Shown here one piece after another: positions 1-6,551 of a stretch of DNA of 6,551 nucleotides. The stretch comes from Hyphomicrobium sp. (GTDB lineage: Bacteria; Pseudomonadota; Alphaproteobacteria; Rhizobiales; Hyphomicrobiaceae). A program made the translations under genes and the position numbers. The stretch is taken from assembly GCA_030609245.1 (NCBI GenBank), contig JAUWCP010000135.1, positions 1 through 6,551 on the forward strand. Direction: 5' to 3'. The stretch's first letter is position 1. Every line of letters begins with the position of its first letter. The notes beneath the pieces are model-generated. The model did not search any database. It saw only the letters and a list, made by a program, of their open reading frames with translations, and was not told where the DNA came from.

Positions 1-617
1 CCGAAGATCTTGGCGTCCGGCTTGAAGCGCACTTTGGTGCCGCGCCGGTTCATGATCGAGCCAAGCTTCTCCAGCTTGGTCTGCGGCACGCCGCGAGCGA
101 ACACCATGCGGTAGAGCTGCTGACCGCGCGCGACCTCGACCTCCAGCTCCTCCGACAGCGCATTGACGACGGAGACACCAACGCCGTGCAGGCCGCCGGA
201 TGTCTTGTAGACCTTGCCGTCGAATTTTCCGCCCGAGTGCAGCGTGGTCATAATCACTTCCAGCGCCGACTGCTTTTTATATTTGGGATGCGGGTCGACG
301 GGGACGCCGCGGCCGTTGTCGGCGACGGTGAGGAAGCCATCGGCGCCGAGGCTAACCTCGATCCAGGTCGCATGCCCGGCAACGGCCTCGTCCATGGAAT
401 TGTCGATCACCTCGGCGAAGAGGTGATGCAGCGCTTTTTCGTCGGTGCCGCCGATGTACATGCCGGGACGGCGGCGCACAGGCTCCAGGCCCTCCAGCAC
501 CTCGATATCGGCGGCGGTGTAGGCGTCTGAAGCGTCCGCGGTCGGGCGGTTCCGGCCCTTCTTTTTGGTCATGAAGGTTTCGACTGCCGAGAAGAGGTCG
601 CGTTGGGCTCGGGCCAT
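1..617 (-). CDS. parE: DNA topoisomerase IV subunit B, N-terminal part (3' end outside window)
   Basis: This is the ATPase subunit of topoisomerase IV, the cytosolic type II topoisomerase that, with ParC, unlinks daughter chromosomes. The first 205 codons are present and the gene continues past the left edge. What is visible is the GHKL ATPase domain. LEGLEPVRRRPGMYIGG lies at residues 41-57. FAEVIDNSMDEA lies at 67-78, with E69 and N73 matching the catalytic and Mg-binding residues of GyrB. The ATP-binding DNGRGVPV is at 100-107 and the glycine-rich lid TSGGLHGVGVSVVNALS at 139-155. ParE is preferred over GyrB because of the wording around RRGTKVRFKPDAKIFG (191-205), which I recognise from alphaproteobacterial ParE. 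I chose the ATG at 617 because it gives the short MARAQRDLF leader common in this group and has a weak GGAA ribosome site 8 bases upstream. The in-frame ATG at 572 has no such site but cannot be excluded. The gene lies downstream of panC on the same strand. Confidence 0.93.
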   Translation of the reverse strand, partial: MARAQRDLFSAVETFMTKKKGRNRPTADASDAYTAADIEVLEGLEPVRRRPGMYIGGTDEKALHHLFAEVIDNSMDEAVAGHATWIEVSLGADGFLTVADNGRGVPVDPHPKYKKQSALEVIMTTLHSGGKFDGKVYKTSGGLHGVGVSVVNALSEELEVEVARGQQLYRMVFARGVPQTKLEKLGSIMNRRGTKVRFKPDAKIF

Positions 618-765
618 GCGTCGCGTTCCAGTTTGGCAAGACGGTTGCCGCCGAGGGCGAGACGCGAGCACGAGAGCCGACTCAAGCGAATCTCTTGAGG
701 TTACGGTGCGTTACGTCGCACGGCGGCCGGCCTCTTGGCAAGCCTGTGGCGTCGGTGCAACGGCC
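618..765 (-). promoter_or_regulatory. panC-parE intergenic gap, probable parE leader
   Basis: These 148 non-coding bases separate the panC stop from the parE start. The gap is long for a tight operon, so parE probably has its own promoter here, but I cannot point to a convincing -35/-10 pair. The gap holds a perfect 6-base inverted repeat (681-699) and two copies of GTTACG (plus strand 700-705 and 710-715) ten bases apart. The inverted repeat is not followed by a T-run on the minus strand, so there is no typical intrinsic terminator for panC. The frame upstream of the chosen parE start stays open for some distance, so a longer ParE N-terminus is formally possible, although the family does not support one. 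Confidence 0.35.
681..699. repeat. 6-base perfect inverted repeat with 7-base loop
   Basis: CTCAAG (681-686) and CTTGAG (694-699) are perfect reverse complements separated by 7 bases. The arms sit about 65-80 bases upstream of the parE start codon. There is no adjacent run of T on either strand, so this is a better candidate for a small operator or an RNA hairpin in the parE leader than for a terminator. Such a short repeat could also arise by chance. Confidence 0.4.
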
Positions 766-1722
766 TCAAGAATTGGCCGGAACATTGTCTATCAGACGCG
801 TTCCGCCTAAGCGGGCGGCGGCGAGTACGCGCAGCGGGCGGGCTGTGGGGGCACTCACCACTTTGAGGGTGTCGGCCTCGCGTACCGCGACATAGTCGAT
901 ATTGGCGAAGCCGGCGCGCTCAAGCTCTTGCACCGCCTCGGCGCAAATCGTGTCGAGCACGGCAAGCTGAGGCTCGTCCTTAGGCCGTCCCGGCTCGGGC
1001 AGGAGCGGCGAGGGGCGCGGGGCCTTGCGGCGGCCGGCACCGCCATCCAGCTCCCGCAGCGCACGCGTTGCATCGGCTGCGATCTGGCAAATGACCCGAT
1101 GGAGCTGCGGGGCGATGGCGCGCTCCGCGGGCGACAAGTAGGCGTTGCGAGAGGAGAGCGCCAAACCGTCCGCCTCACGCACCGTCGGCACCGCGACGAT
1201 CTTAAGTGGCAGGTTAAGGTCGCGCACCAACTGTCGAATGACACAAAGCTGTTGGTAGTCCTTCTCGCCAAAAACCGCAAAGTCGGGCGTGGCCGCAGCG
1301 AAGAGCTTGCAACACACGGTTGCAACCGCGCCGAAGAAGTGTGGACGCTGGACTGATTCGAGTCCGAGGGCGGCCCCGCCTGGCACGATGCGCGTGGCAA
1401 AGCCCTTCGGGTACATGTCTTGTGCCGTTGGCGCCCAAACAAGATCGCACCCAGCCTCGACAAGCTTGGCGAGGTCGCCGGCCTCATCGCGCGGGTAGCG
1501 TGCCAGATCCTCGTGCGGGGCAAACTGGCTAGGGTTGACGAAAATGGAGACCAGAGTGCAATCGGCGGTTTCGGCTGCACGCCGCACCAGCGCCAAGTGG
1601 CCGGCATGAAGCGCTCCCATGGTGGGAACGAGGGCCACGGACTGGCCTTCTTTGCGCCAGCCAGCTGTACCTTGGCGCAGCTCACCCGCCGTCCGGACGA
1701 TATTTACCCGATTCTGCACCAC
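766..1722 (-). CDS. panC: Pantoate--beta-alanine ligase (pantothenate synthetase)
   Basis: This cytosolic enzyme makes pantothenate from (R)-pantoate, beta-alanine and ATP through a pantoyl-adenylate, the last step before the coenzyme A pathway. The nucleotidylyltransferase fold is clear. PTMGALHAGH at 33-42 carries the HIGH-like motif (H39, H42). IFVNPSQF is at 60-67 and RPHFFGAVATV at 126-136. GEKDYQQL at 152-159 has the catalytic lysine K154, and LSSRNAYLS at 189-197 plays the KMSKS-like role. The C-terminal domain ends in NIDYVAVRE (274-282) and a final RLGGTRLIDN. At 318 residues it is longer than the usual 280 or so; the excess is a proline/arginine/glycine-rich stretch at about 224-252 in the C-terminal domain. 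The start is a GTG with GAGG five bases upstream; a second GTG follows immediately and is an alternative. panB, often linked to panC, is not in the window. The gene is divergent from putA. Confidence 0.95.
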   Translation of the reverse strand: MVQNRVNIVRTAGELRQGTAGWRKEGQSVALVPTMGALHAGHLALVRRAAETADCTLVSIFVNPSQFAPHEDLARYPRDEAGDLAKLVEAGCDLVWAPTAQDMYPKGFATRIVPGGAALGLESVQRPHFFGAVATVCCKLFAAATPDFAVFGEKDYQQLCVIRQLVRDLNLPLKIVAVPTVREADGLALSSRNAYLSPAERAIAPQLHRVICQIAADATRALRELDGGAGRRKAPRPSPLLPEPGRPKDEPQLAVLDTICAEAVQELERAGFANIDYVAVREADTLKVVSAPTARPLRVLAAARLGGTRLIDNVPANS

Positions 1723-1727
1723 TTCGG

Positions 1728-1731
1728 CCTC
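1728..1731 (-). promoter_or_regulatory. Ribosome binding site of panC
   Basis: On the minus strand GAGG lies five bases before the GTG at 1722. No ATG lies close by in frame, so this site is the main reason to accept a GTG start. The GTG at 1719 would have an 8-base spacer and is almost as good. Confidence 0.55.
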
Positions 1732-1872
1732 GCAGCTCGCCCAAATTGAACCGGCGCGAAGCTCCGTCAGGCCGGGGCGGGCGTCAAGAGTGTAACAAAT
1801 TGGGTTGGCAAGCGCGCCCGGCGGCGATTTGCTAGACTGTAAACCATCGAATCGTGTGTGGCGGGGCGCGAC

Positions 1873-1877
1873 GAGGA
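1873..1877 (+). promoter_or_regulatory. Ribosome binding site deciding the putA start
   Basis: GAGGA lies four bases before the ATG at 1882. The in-frame GTG at 1858 would add eight residues (MAGRDEDN) but has no purine-rich site upstream. This site therefore favours the ATG. Confidence 0.6.
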
Positions 1878-1881
1878 CAAC

Positions 1882-4800
1882 ATGGTTGCTTTGAAAAGTG
1901 CGGATTTCGGAGACGAAGCGCGTGAGACGTCAGATACGCCCCCGCGCGATGAGATTGCGGCTCATCATCTCATTGACGAAAAGCGGTTGCTCGACCGTCT
2001 GATCGAGCGCGCCCTGTTCAGCGAGGACGAGCGCCGCCGCACCGCCGAGATCGCGCGCCGGCTCGTCTATTCCGCGCGCGCCAATCAAGGCAAGCACGCC
2101 GGCGTCGATGCCTTCATGCGCGAGTATGGGTTATCGAGTGAGGAAGGCGTGATCTTAATGTGCATCGCCGAGGCGCTGCTCAGAATTCCCGACACCGAAA
2201 CGGCCGATGAACTTATTGCCGATAAGATTGCCGGTGGCGACTGGGAGCGCCATCTCGGTCACTCCGACAATCTGTTCGTCAACGCCTCGACCTGGGCGCT
2301 GCTGCTGACGGGACGCATCGTCAAGCTGCGCGAGACGCATGGCGCTAACCCGTTTAATGCACTGAAGCGCCTGGTTGCGCGCTCCGGCGAGCCGGTCATC
2401 CGTCAGGCCGTGCGCCAGGCCGTTAAGGTCCTCGGCGATCAGTTTGTGCTCGGGCGCACCATAAAGGAGGCGCTGGCGCGCGCGCAAAGCTACGAGCAGG
2501 AGGGCTACCTCTTCTCCTACGATATGCTGGGTGAGGCGGCGAAGACGGAGAAGGACGCCGACGTCTATTTCGAGCGTTACATGGGCGCGATCGATGCCGT
2601 TGGGATGGCTGCAGGGCCATTCACCAGCACGCACCTCGATTCACTTTATGCGCGCCCTGGTTTGTCGGTGAAGCTCTCAGCGCTGCATCCGCGTTTCGAG
2701 GCCGGCAAGAAGGCGCGGCTTGCCGGAGAGCTCGGACCCCGGCTTGTGACCATGGCTCGGGCGGCGCGCGCGCGCGGTCTCGCCATCACAATTGATGCTG
2801 AAGAGCAGGACCGGTTGGAGCCGACGCTCGATTTCTTCGCCTCAACATTCACCAACCCGGCGCTCGACGGCTGGAATGGTCTCGGCATCGCAGTGCAGGC
2901 CTACGGCAAGCGCACCATCCCCGTCTTGCGCTGGTTACGCCGGCTGGCAGAGCGCCAGGGCAAGCGCATCCCCGTCCGGCTCGTTAAAGGCGCCTACTGG
3001 GATAGCGAAATCAAATGGGCCCAGGAGCGCGGGCTTGCCGACTACCCGGTCTTGACGCGCAAGCTACACACGGATGTTTCGTTCCTTGCCGGCATGCGGC
3101 TCTTACTAAGCGACGCGAAGGCCTTCTACCCGCAGTTTGCAACGCATAACGCGCACGCGCTTGCCGCTGCGCACGTGGCGGCTGGGGCGACTAAATTTGA
3201 ATTCCAGCGCCTGCATGGCATGGCGGAAGCCCTCTACGACGAGGTCGCCGGCGAGAATAAACTCGGCCGGCCTTGCCGCATCTATGCACCCGTTGGCGGT
3301 CATGAGGATCTACTGGCATATCTCGTGCGCCGTCTTCTGGAGAACGGTGCCAATACGTCCTTCGTAAACCGCTTGTCGGACGACGAGGCCCCGGTAGGCG
3401 ACATGATCCGCGATCCCGTGGCGCTGGCCGAGTACGAACGGACCACCGAGCGCGGTAGTGTGCGGCTTATGCCGCGCCCATGCGAGATATACCTGCCGGA
3501 GCGCAAGGCGAGTAGCGGATTGGCGCTGAGCGATTCGTCGGTGCGCGCCCAGCTTTATATGGAAATGGACGCAGCTCTCGATGGGGACTTCGAGGCAGGC
3601 CCAATCGTCGCAGGCGAAGCCACGATAGGCGGCGAGTCGGCCGGTTTTGTCACCTGCCCGCATGATCACCGCGAGCGCATTGGTACCGTGCGTATAGCGA
3701 CGCCCGCACAGGTCGAGGCTGCCATCGAAAGTGCGAAAGCTGCCCATCACGCGTGGGACAGGCGTGGCGGCGCGGACCGTGCAGAAATCTTGGAGGTTGC
3801 TGCCGATCTCTTCGAGCGCAACCGGGCGCGCCTTATGACGGTGCTTGTGCGCGAGGCGGGCAAGACGCTCGAAGGGGCACAGGGGGATGTGCGCGAGGCG
3901 GTTGACTATCTGCGCTACTACGCGTGCGAAGCGCGCCGCCTGTTTGGCGGGCCGGTGACGCTGCCGGGCCCGACGGGCGAGCTTAACACGCTCGACCTGC
4001 GCGGGCGCGGCGTCTTCGCGTGTATTTCGCCGTGGAATTTCCCACTCGCCATCTTCACGGGTCAAGTGGCCGCTGCCTTGGCGGCTGGCAATACGGTGCT
4101 CGCCAAACCGGCCGAGGAGACGCCGATAGCCGCATATCTGGCAACGACACTGCTGCATGAGGCAGGCGTGCCGCCAGACGTGCTGCACCTGCTGACCGGC
4201 AGCCCCAACGTTGGCAAGGCGCTTGTTCGGGATGTGCGCGTTGGCGGTATCGCCTTTACCGGGTCCAATCGTACGGCATGGGCGATCCAAAGGGCGCTCG
4301 CCGAGCGTCAGAATGCAATCGTGCCGTTCATCGCAGAGACGGGAGGCATCAACGCAATGATCGCCGACTCCACCGCGCTGCCTGAGCAAGTCGTGCGCGA
4401 CTGCGTGCACTCCGCCTTCGACAGTGCGGGACAGCGTTGCTCGGCTGCACGCGTGTTGTTCCTGCAGGACGATGCGGCCCCCCATATGACCGACATGCTT
4501 GTCGGCGCGGTCGAGGCTTTGGATGTTGGCGACCCGTTCGACTACGCGACAGACATTGGGCCGGTGATTGACGAGATCGCACAGGATCGCCTTGATGCGC
4601 ACAAGATTCGCATGCAGCGCGATGGTCGCCAGCTCGTCGATCTTTTGCTACCCGAGCATTGCCGCGTTGGCACGTACGTGACGCCTGCCGTCTACGAGAT
4701 CGACGGCCTAGACACGTTGGAGGGCGAGGTTTTCGGGCCCATCCTCCATGTTGTGCGTTACGAGCGCGGTCATCTCGACAAGGTCATCGAGGCCATCAAT

Positions 4801-5085
4801 GCGTCAGGCTATGGTCTCACGCTCGGGCTACACAGCCGCATTGAGGCCGTGGCCGACTACGTTGCCGAGCATGCGCGCGTGGGCAATCTCTACGTCAATC
4901 GCAATCAGATTGGCGCCATCGTGGGCGTGCAGCCCTTCGGCGGCGAGGGCCTTTCGGGCACGGGGCCAAAGGCCGGCGGCCCCAATACATTGCGGGCTTA
5001 TGCCGTGGAGCGCGTTCGCACGACCGACATCACGGCGACAGGCGGCAATTTGGAACTGCTGACGGCCGCGGTCGAAGATAACTAA
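1882..5085 (+). CDS. putA: Bifunctional proline dehydrogenase / L-glutamate gamma-semialdehyde dehydrogenase, short PutA
   Basis: This enzyme oxidises proline to glutamate: an FAD-dependent proline dehydrogenase passes electrons to membrane quinone, and an NAD-dependent P5C dehydrogenase finishes the reaction, with the intermediate channelled between the two sites. The protein has 1067 residues from the ATG. Residues 1-30 look polar and unstructured, and about 30-180 form the helical arm and dimerisation region. The PRODH barrel spans about 185-498, with SYDMLGEAA (212-220), SVKLSALHPRFE (262-273), IDAEEQDR (304-311), RLVKGAYWD (366-374, K369), FATHNAH (419-425) and YLVRRLLENGANTSFV (480-495, the arginine pair 483/484 expected to bind substrate carboxylate). 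The P5C dehydrogenase follows from about 600: ISPWNFPL (715-722), K742, FTGS (792-795), the AETGG glutamate E819, the catalytic C853 in GQRCSAARV, EVFGP (949-953) and PFGGEGLSGTGPKAGGP (1018-1034). There is no N-terminal ribbon-helix-helix domain and no extra C-terminal domain, so it is a short, non-repressor PutA, slightly longer than the roughly 1000 residues usual for that type. It may alternatively start at the GTG at 1858. Confidence 0.96.
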   Translation: MVALKSADFGDEARETSDTPPRDEIAAHHLIDEKRLLDRLIERALFSEDERRRTAEIARRLVYSARANQGKHAGVDAFMREYGLSSEEGVILMCIAEALLRIPDTETADELIADKIAGGDWERHLGHSDNLFVNASTWALLLTGRIVKLRETHGANPFNALKRLVARSGEPVIRQAVRQAVKVLGDQFVLGRTIKEALARAQSYEQEGYLFSYDMLGEAAKTEKDADVYFERYMGAIDAVGMAAGPFTSTHLDSLYARPGLSVKLSALHPRFEAGKKARLAGELGPRLVTMARAARARGLAITIDAEEQDRLEPTLDFFASTFTNPALDGWNGLGIAVQAYGKRTIPVLRWLRRLAERQGKRIPVRLVKGAYWDSEIKWAQERGLADYPVLTRKLHTDVSFLAGMRLLLSDAKAFYPQFATHNAHALAAAHVAAGATKFEFQRLHGMAEALYDEVAGENKLGRPCRIYAPVGGHEDLLAYLVRRLLENGANTSFVNRLSDDEAPVGDMIRDPVALAEYERTTERGSVRLMPRPCEIYLPERKASSGLALSDSSVRAQLYMEMDAALDGDFEAGPIVAGEATIGGESAGFVTCPHDHRERIGTVRIATPAQVEAAIESAKAAHHAWDRRGGADRAEILEVAADLFERNRARLMTVLVREAGKTLEGAQGDVREAVDYLRYYACEARRLFGGPVTLPGPTGELNTLDLRGRGVFACISPWNFPLAIFTGQVAAALAAGNTVLAKPAEETPIAAYLATTLLHEAGVPPDVLHLLTGSPNVGKALVRDVRVGGIAFTGSNRTAWAIQRALAERQNAIVPFIAETGGINAMIADSTALPEQVVRDCVHSAFDSAGQRCSAARVLFLQDDAAPHMTDMLVGAVEALDVGDPFDYATDIGPVIDEIAQDRLDAHKIRMQRDGRQLVDLLLPEHCRVGTYVTPAVYEIDGLDTLEGEVFGPILHVVRYERGHLDKVIEAINASGYGLTLGLHSRIEAVADYVAEHARVGNLYVNRNQIGAIVGVQPFGGEGLSGTGPKAGGPNTLRAYAVERVRTTDITATGGNLELLTAAVEDN

Positions 5086-5168
5086 TACCGCACCGTGGAT
5101 GTTGCGGGGTGCGCTGCGTCGCGCCATCTTTGTAGGGTGATACGGCCGCCGCCCCTGGAACCCCGCCA
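5086..5168 (+). promoter_or_regulatory. putA to VWA-gene spacer
   Basis: This 83-base gap has an imperfect hairpin candidate, CGCACC (5089-5094) pairing with GGTGCG (5108-5113) across 13 bases. It has no T-run, so it is not a convincing terminator. No clear promoter hexamers are visible. A GGAA at 5157-5160, 8 bases before the next ATG, is a plausible but weak ribosome site. Whether the VWA gene is read through from putA or has its own promoter cannot be decided here. Confidence 0.25.
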
Positions 5169-5969
5169 ATGACGAAGCCCAAACCGACCAGAACCAAGCC
5201 GCCGATTGGCTCAACGGCGCAAGTGGGCGCTGGACCACGTCCTGCGGCGGGGGTTGAAAACGCCAATCTTCCTAGCGCGCGCACGTCCGATTCAGACGTC
5301 GCCCAGTTCATCGCAAAAATGAAGACGATGGCACCTGTCGCTGCCGCGGGGCGTGGGCGCTTAATCTTTGCCATGGACGCTACAATGAGTCGCGCGCCCA
5401 CCTGGGACATGGCGCTGCAACTTCAAGGCGGTATGTTCCAGGCTGTGAAAGAGGTGGGCGGTCTCGACGTTCAGCTCGTCTACTTCCGCGGCATGGGCGA
5501 ATGCCGGGTCTCCAAGTGGGTGTCCGACCCAGATGCGCTCGCACGCCTGATGACGAGTGTCGCTTGTCACGGCGGGCTCACGCAAATCGGCAAGGTGCTC
5601 AAGCACGCGATCGAGGAGAGTGGCGGCCGCAAGGTCAACGCGCTGGTCTACGTCGGCGACTGCATGGAGGAGGACATCGATCGATTATGCGCGCGCGCTG
5701 GGGAGCTGGCGCTTCTAGGGGTGCCGGTCTTCCTTTTCCAAGAGGGCGAGGATGCACGTGCCGAGCGTGCCTTCCGCGAGATTGCGCGGCTTACGAATGG
5801 GGCCTTCTGCCGCTTCGATCGCGGCTCGGCGCGGCAGCTGCGCGAACTTCTCACCGCAGTAGCGGTCTATGCCGCAGGCGGTCACAAGGCGTTGCTCGCA
5901 CTGAGTTCGGAGCACGACGGTGCGGGCGCGCGGCGGCTTCTCGCCCAACTCAAGCCACCCGGGCGCTGA
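5169..5969 (+). CDS. VWA-domain protein of unknown function, paired with a J-domain protein
   Basis: I recognise this as a conserved but uncharacterised alphaproteobacterial VWA family that lies next to a DnaJ-domain gene. The protein has 266 residues with no signal peptide or membrane segment, so it is probably cytosolic. Residues 1-42 are rich in proline, lysine and threonine and look disordered. The VWA fold starts at GRGRLIFAMDATMSR (61-75). Its metal-ion-dependent adhesion site appears complete: D70, T72 and S74 of the DxTxS motif, T138 in GGLTQIG, and D164 in YVGDCMEED. Bound divalent metal with a protein ligand is therefore expected. Three cysteines (112, 133, 165) and the segment GVPVFLFQEG add to the family look. 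The C-terminus (about 220-266) is helical and ends in a basic tail. Intracellular VWA proteins commonly act as adaptors with ATPases or chaperones, so a partnership with the downstream J-protein, six bases away, is plausible; that role is inferred. The start at 5169 has weak GGAA support, and a later start near the VWA fold (M51 or M54) is possible. Confidence 0.85.
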   Translation: MTKPKPTRTKPPIGSTAQVGAGPRPAAGVENANLPSARTSDSDVAQFIAKMKTMAPVAAAGRGRLIFAMDATMSRAPTWDMALQLQGGMFQAVKEVGGLDVQLVYFRGMGECRVSKWVSDPDALARLMTSVACHGGLTQIGKVLKHAIEESGGRKVNALVYVGDCMEEDIDRLCARAGELALLGVPVFLFQEGEDARAERAFREIARLTNGAFCRFDRGSARQLRELLTAVAVYAAGGHKALLALSSEHDGAGARRLLAQLKPPGR

Positions 5970-5971
5970 GG
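5968..5971 (+). promoter_or_regulatory. Ribosome binding site overlapping the VWA stop codon
   Basis: GAGG overlaps the TGA stop of the VWA gene and lies four bases before the ATG at 5976. The overlap supports coupled translation of the two genes. Confidence 0.6.
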
Positions 5972-5975
5972 CACG

Positions 5976-6551
5976 ATGGCATATCTCATCTTAGGACTTG
6001 CTGCTCTGGCTATTGGGCTGCTTCTCTTGCGTGCCTTCGCGGGCGCCAACTCGACCAAGGTAGCGCGACGCTTAACGATTGGCGGTGGCGTCGTATCATT
6101 GCTGGCCGCAGGCGTGTTGGCCTTGCGCGGGCTTGCCCCTGTGGCCATACCGCTTGCCATGCTGGGCTCTTGGTTGCTGTGGGGCAGAACCTCGGGGCCG
6201 TGGGGTGGCGGAGGTGCCCGCAAGTCGCCAGGACAGACCTCGCGCATCGTGACTGATCATTTGGAAATGGAGATCGACCACGACACGGGCGAGATGCGCG
6301 GGCGCGTTCTCAAGGGGCTGTTTGTAGATCGCAACATCGAAAGCCTGACGCCCGCCGACATGGCCCTCTTATGGCAAGACTGCCGCATTACAGATCCGCA
6401 GTCAGCGCAGATCATCGAGGCCTACCTTGATCGCGTTCATGCCACTTGGCGCGATGACGTGGCGCGCGGTGAATCCAAGATGGGGAGCGGACCGGGTGGG
6501 CGTATGACGCCGAAAGAGGCTATCGAAATTTTGGGATTGGCCCCCGGTGCG
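5976..6551 (+). CDS. Membrane-anchored DnaJ (J-domain) protein, 3' end outside window
   Basis: 192 codons are present and the frame is still open at the right edge. The N-terminus is strongly hydrophobic: a first membrane segment at about residues 3-18, then a basic stretch (KVARR, 28-32), then a hydrophobic run at about 33-69 that could form two more segments, followed by a glycine-rich linker (74-80). A soluble region follows, with EIDHDTGEMRGRVLKG (99-114) and DPQSAQIIEAYLDRVHATW (140-158). After a glycine-rich hinge (170-175), MTPKEAIEILGLAPGA (177-192) matches the start of a J domain. The HPD tripeptide that would stimulate a DnaK-type ATPase should lie about 25 residues further on, outside the window. 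The order of membrane anchor, linker and C-terminal J domain resembles mitochondrial Tim14/Pam18. The gene starts six bases after the VWA gene, with its ribosome site overlapping that gene's stop, so the two are almost certainly co-expressed. A role recruiting an Hsp70 to the inner membrane is inferred. Confidence 0.85.
   Translation, partial: MAYLILGLAALAIGLLLLRAFAGANSTKVARRLTIGGGVVSLLAAGVLALRGLAPVAIPLAMLGSWLLWGRTSGPWGGGGARKSPGQTSRIVTDHLEMEIDHDTGEMRGRVLKGLFVDRNIESLTPADMALLWQDCRITDPQSAQIIEAYLDRVHATWRDDVARGESKMGSGPGGRMTPKEAIEILGLAPGA

Larger units (their letters stand above)
1723..1881. promoter_or_regulatory. Divergent panC / putA control region
   Basis: This non-coding stretch between two divergent genes must hold both promoters. 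For putA a weak candidate is TTGGCA (1805-1810), with TTGCTA (1829-1834) after an 18-base spacer or TAGACT (1833-1838) after 22. For panC the minus strand has TTGACG (1787 down to 1782), a good -35 match, but no good -10 hexamer at 16-18 bases. Two direct copies of CAAATTG occur at 1742-1748 and 1796-1802. putA genes of alphaproteobacteria are often controlled by a neighbouring Lrp-type regulator, but none is encoded here. Short PutA proteins cannot repress themselves, so any proline response would come from a factor acting at this region. The region's role is secure from gene arrangement; the individual boxes are guesses. Confidence 0.4.

Noticed and set aside
186..639. Short open frames over the parE segment on both strands
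   Set aside because: The minus-strand parE frame contains uninterrupted GHKL ATPase motifs, so the others are shadows.
855..1685. 276-codon open frame on the minus strand in another frame over panC
   Set aside because: It overlaps panC, whose translation carries all PanC motifs. The alternative frame is rich in Arg, Ser and Pro and shows no family.
1742..1802. CAAATTG direct repeat in the divergent region as a regulator site
   Set aside because: Two 7-base copies 54 bases apart are weak evidence and have no palindromic symmetry. They are noted in the region entry but not called.
3310..4602. 430-codon open frame antisense to putA
   Set aside because: It lies wholly opposite the strongly conserved PutA coding sequence. 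Its translation has no recognisable domain and is rich in Arg, His and Cys, as expected for a GC-rich shadow frame.
5089..5113. Possible terminator after putA (CGCACC / GGTGCG)
   Set aside because: The stem is only six base pairs, the loop is 13 bases, and no T-run follows, so it does not meet the pattern of an intrinsic terminator.
5501..6256. 251-codon plus-strand open frame spanning the VWA and J-protein genes
   Set aside because: It runs out of frame across two genes with clear domains and has an Arg/Cys-rich shadow composition.

Overview
The window looks like an ordinary chromosomal segment of a GC-rich alphaproteobacterium, most likely of the order Hyphomicrobiales (Rhizobiales). This rests on three things: dense GC-rich coding, the wording of the ParE and PanC motifs (for example RPHFFG in PanC), and a von Willebrand A gene followed by a membrane-anchored J-domain gene, a pairing I associate with that group. 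The genus cannot be fixed from the sequence alone.

Layout. On the minus strand, panC (1722-766, pantoate--beta-alanine ligase) is followed after 148 bases by the 5' part of parE (from 617, topoisomerase IV subunit B), which runs off the left edge. On the plus strand, putA (1882-5085) encodes a bifunctional proline dehydrogenase / delta-1-pyrroline-5-carboxylate dehydrogenase of the short type, without the DNA-binding domain of enterobacterial PutA. After an 83-base gap come a VWA-domain gene (5169-5969) and, six bases later, a membrane protein gene that enters a J domain at the right edge (5976 onward). panC and putA are divergent and share a control region of about 160 bases.

How the genes relate. 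ParE (chromosome decatenation), PanC (the last step of pantothenate synthesis) and PutA (proline to glutamate) are unrelated housekeeping or catabolic functions that merely adjoin. The VWA and J-protein genes are so tightly spaced that they are probably co-transcribed and may act together, perhaps in protein quality control at the inner membrane. Their function is not known to me and this is inference.

I see no tRNA, rRNA, insertion sequence, CRISPR array, prophage or convincing new system. The least explained part is the VWA/J-protein pair. Smaller curiosities are a proline/arginine-rich insertion in PanC and short repeats ahead of parE.
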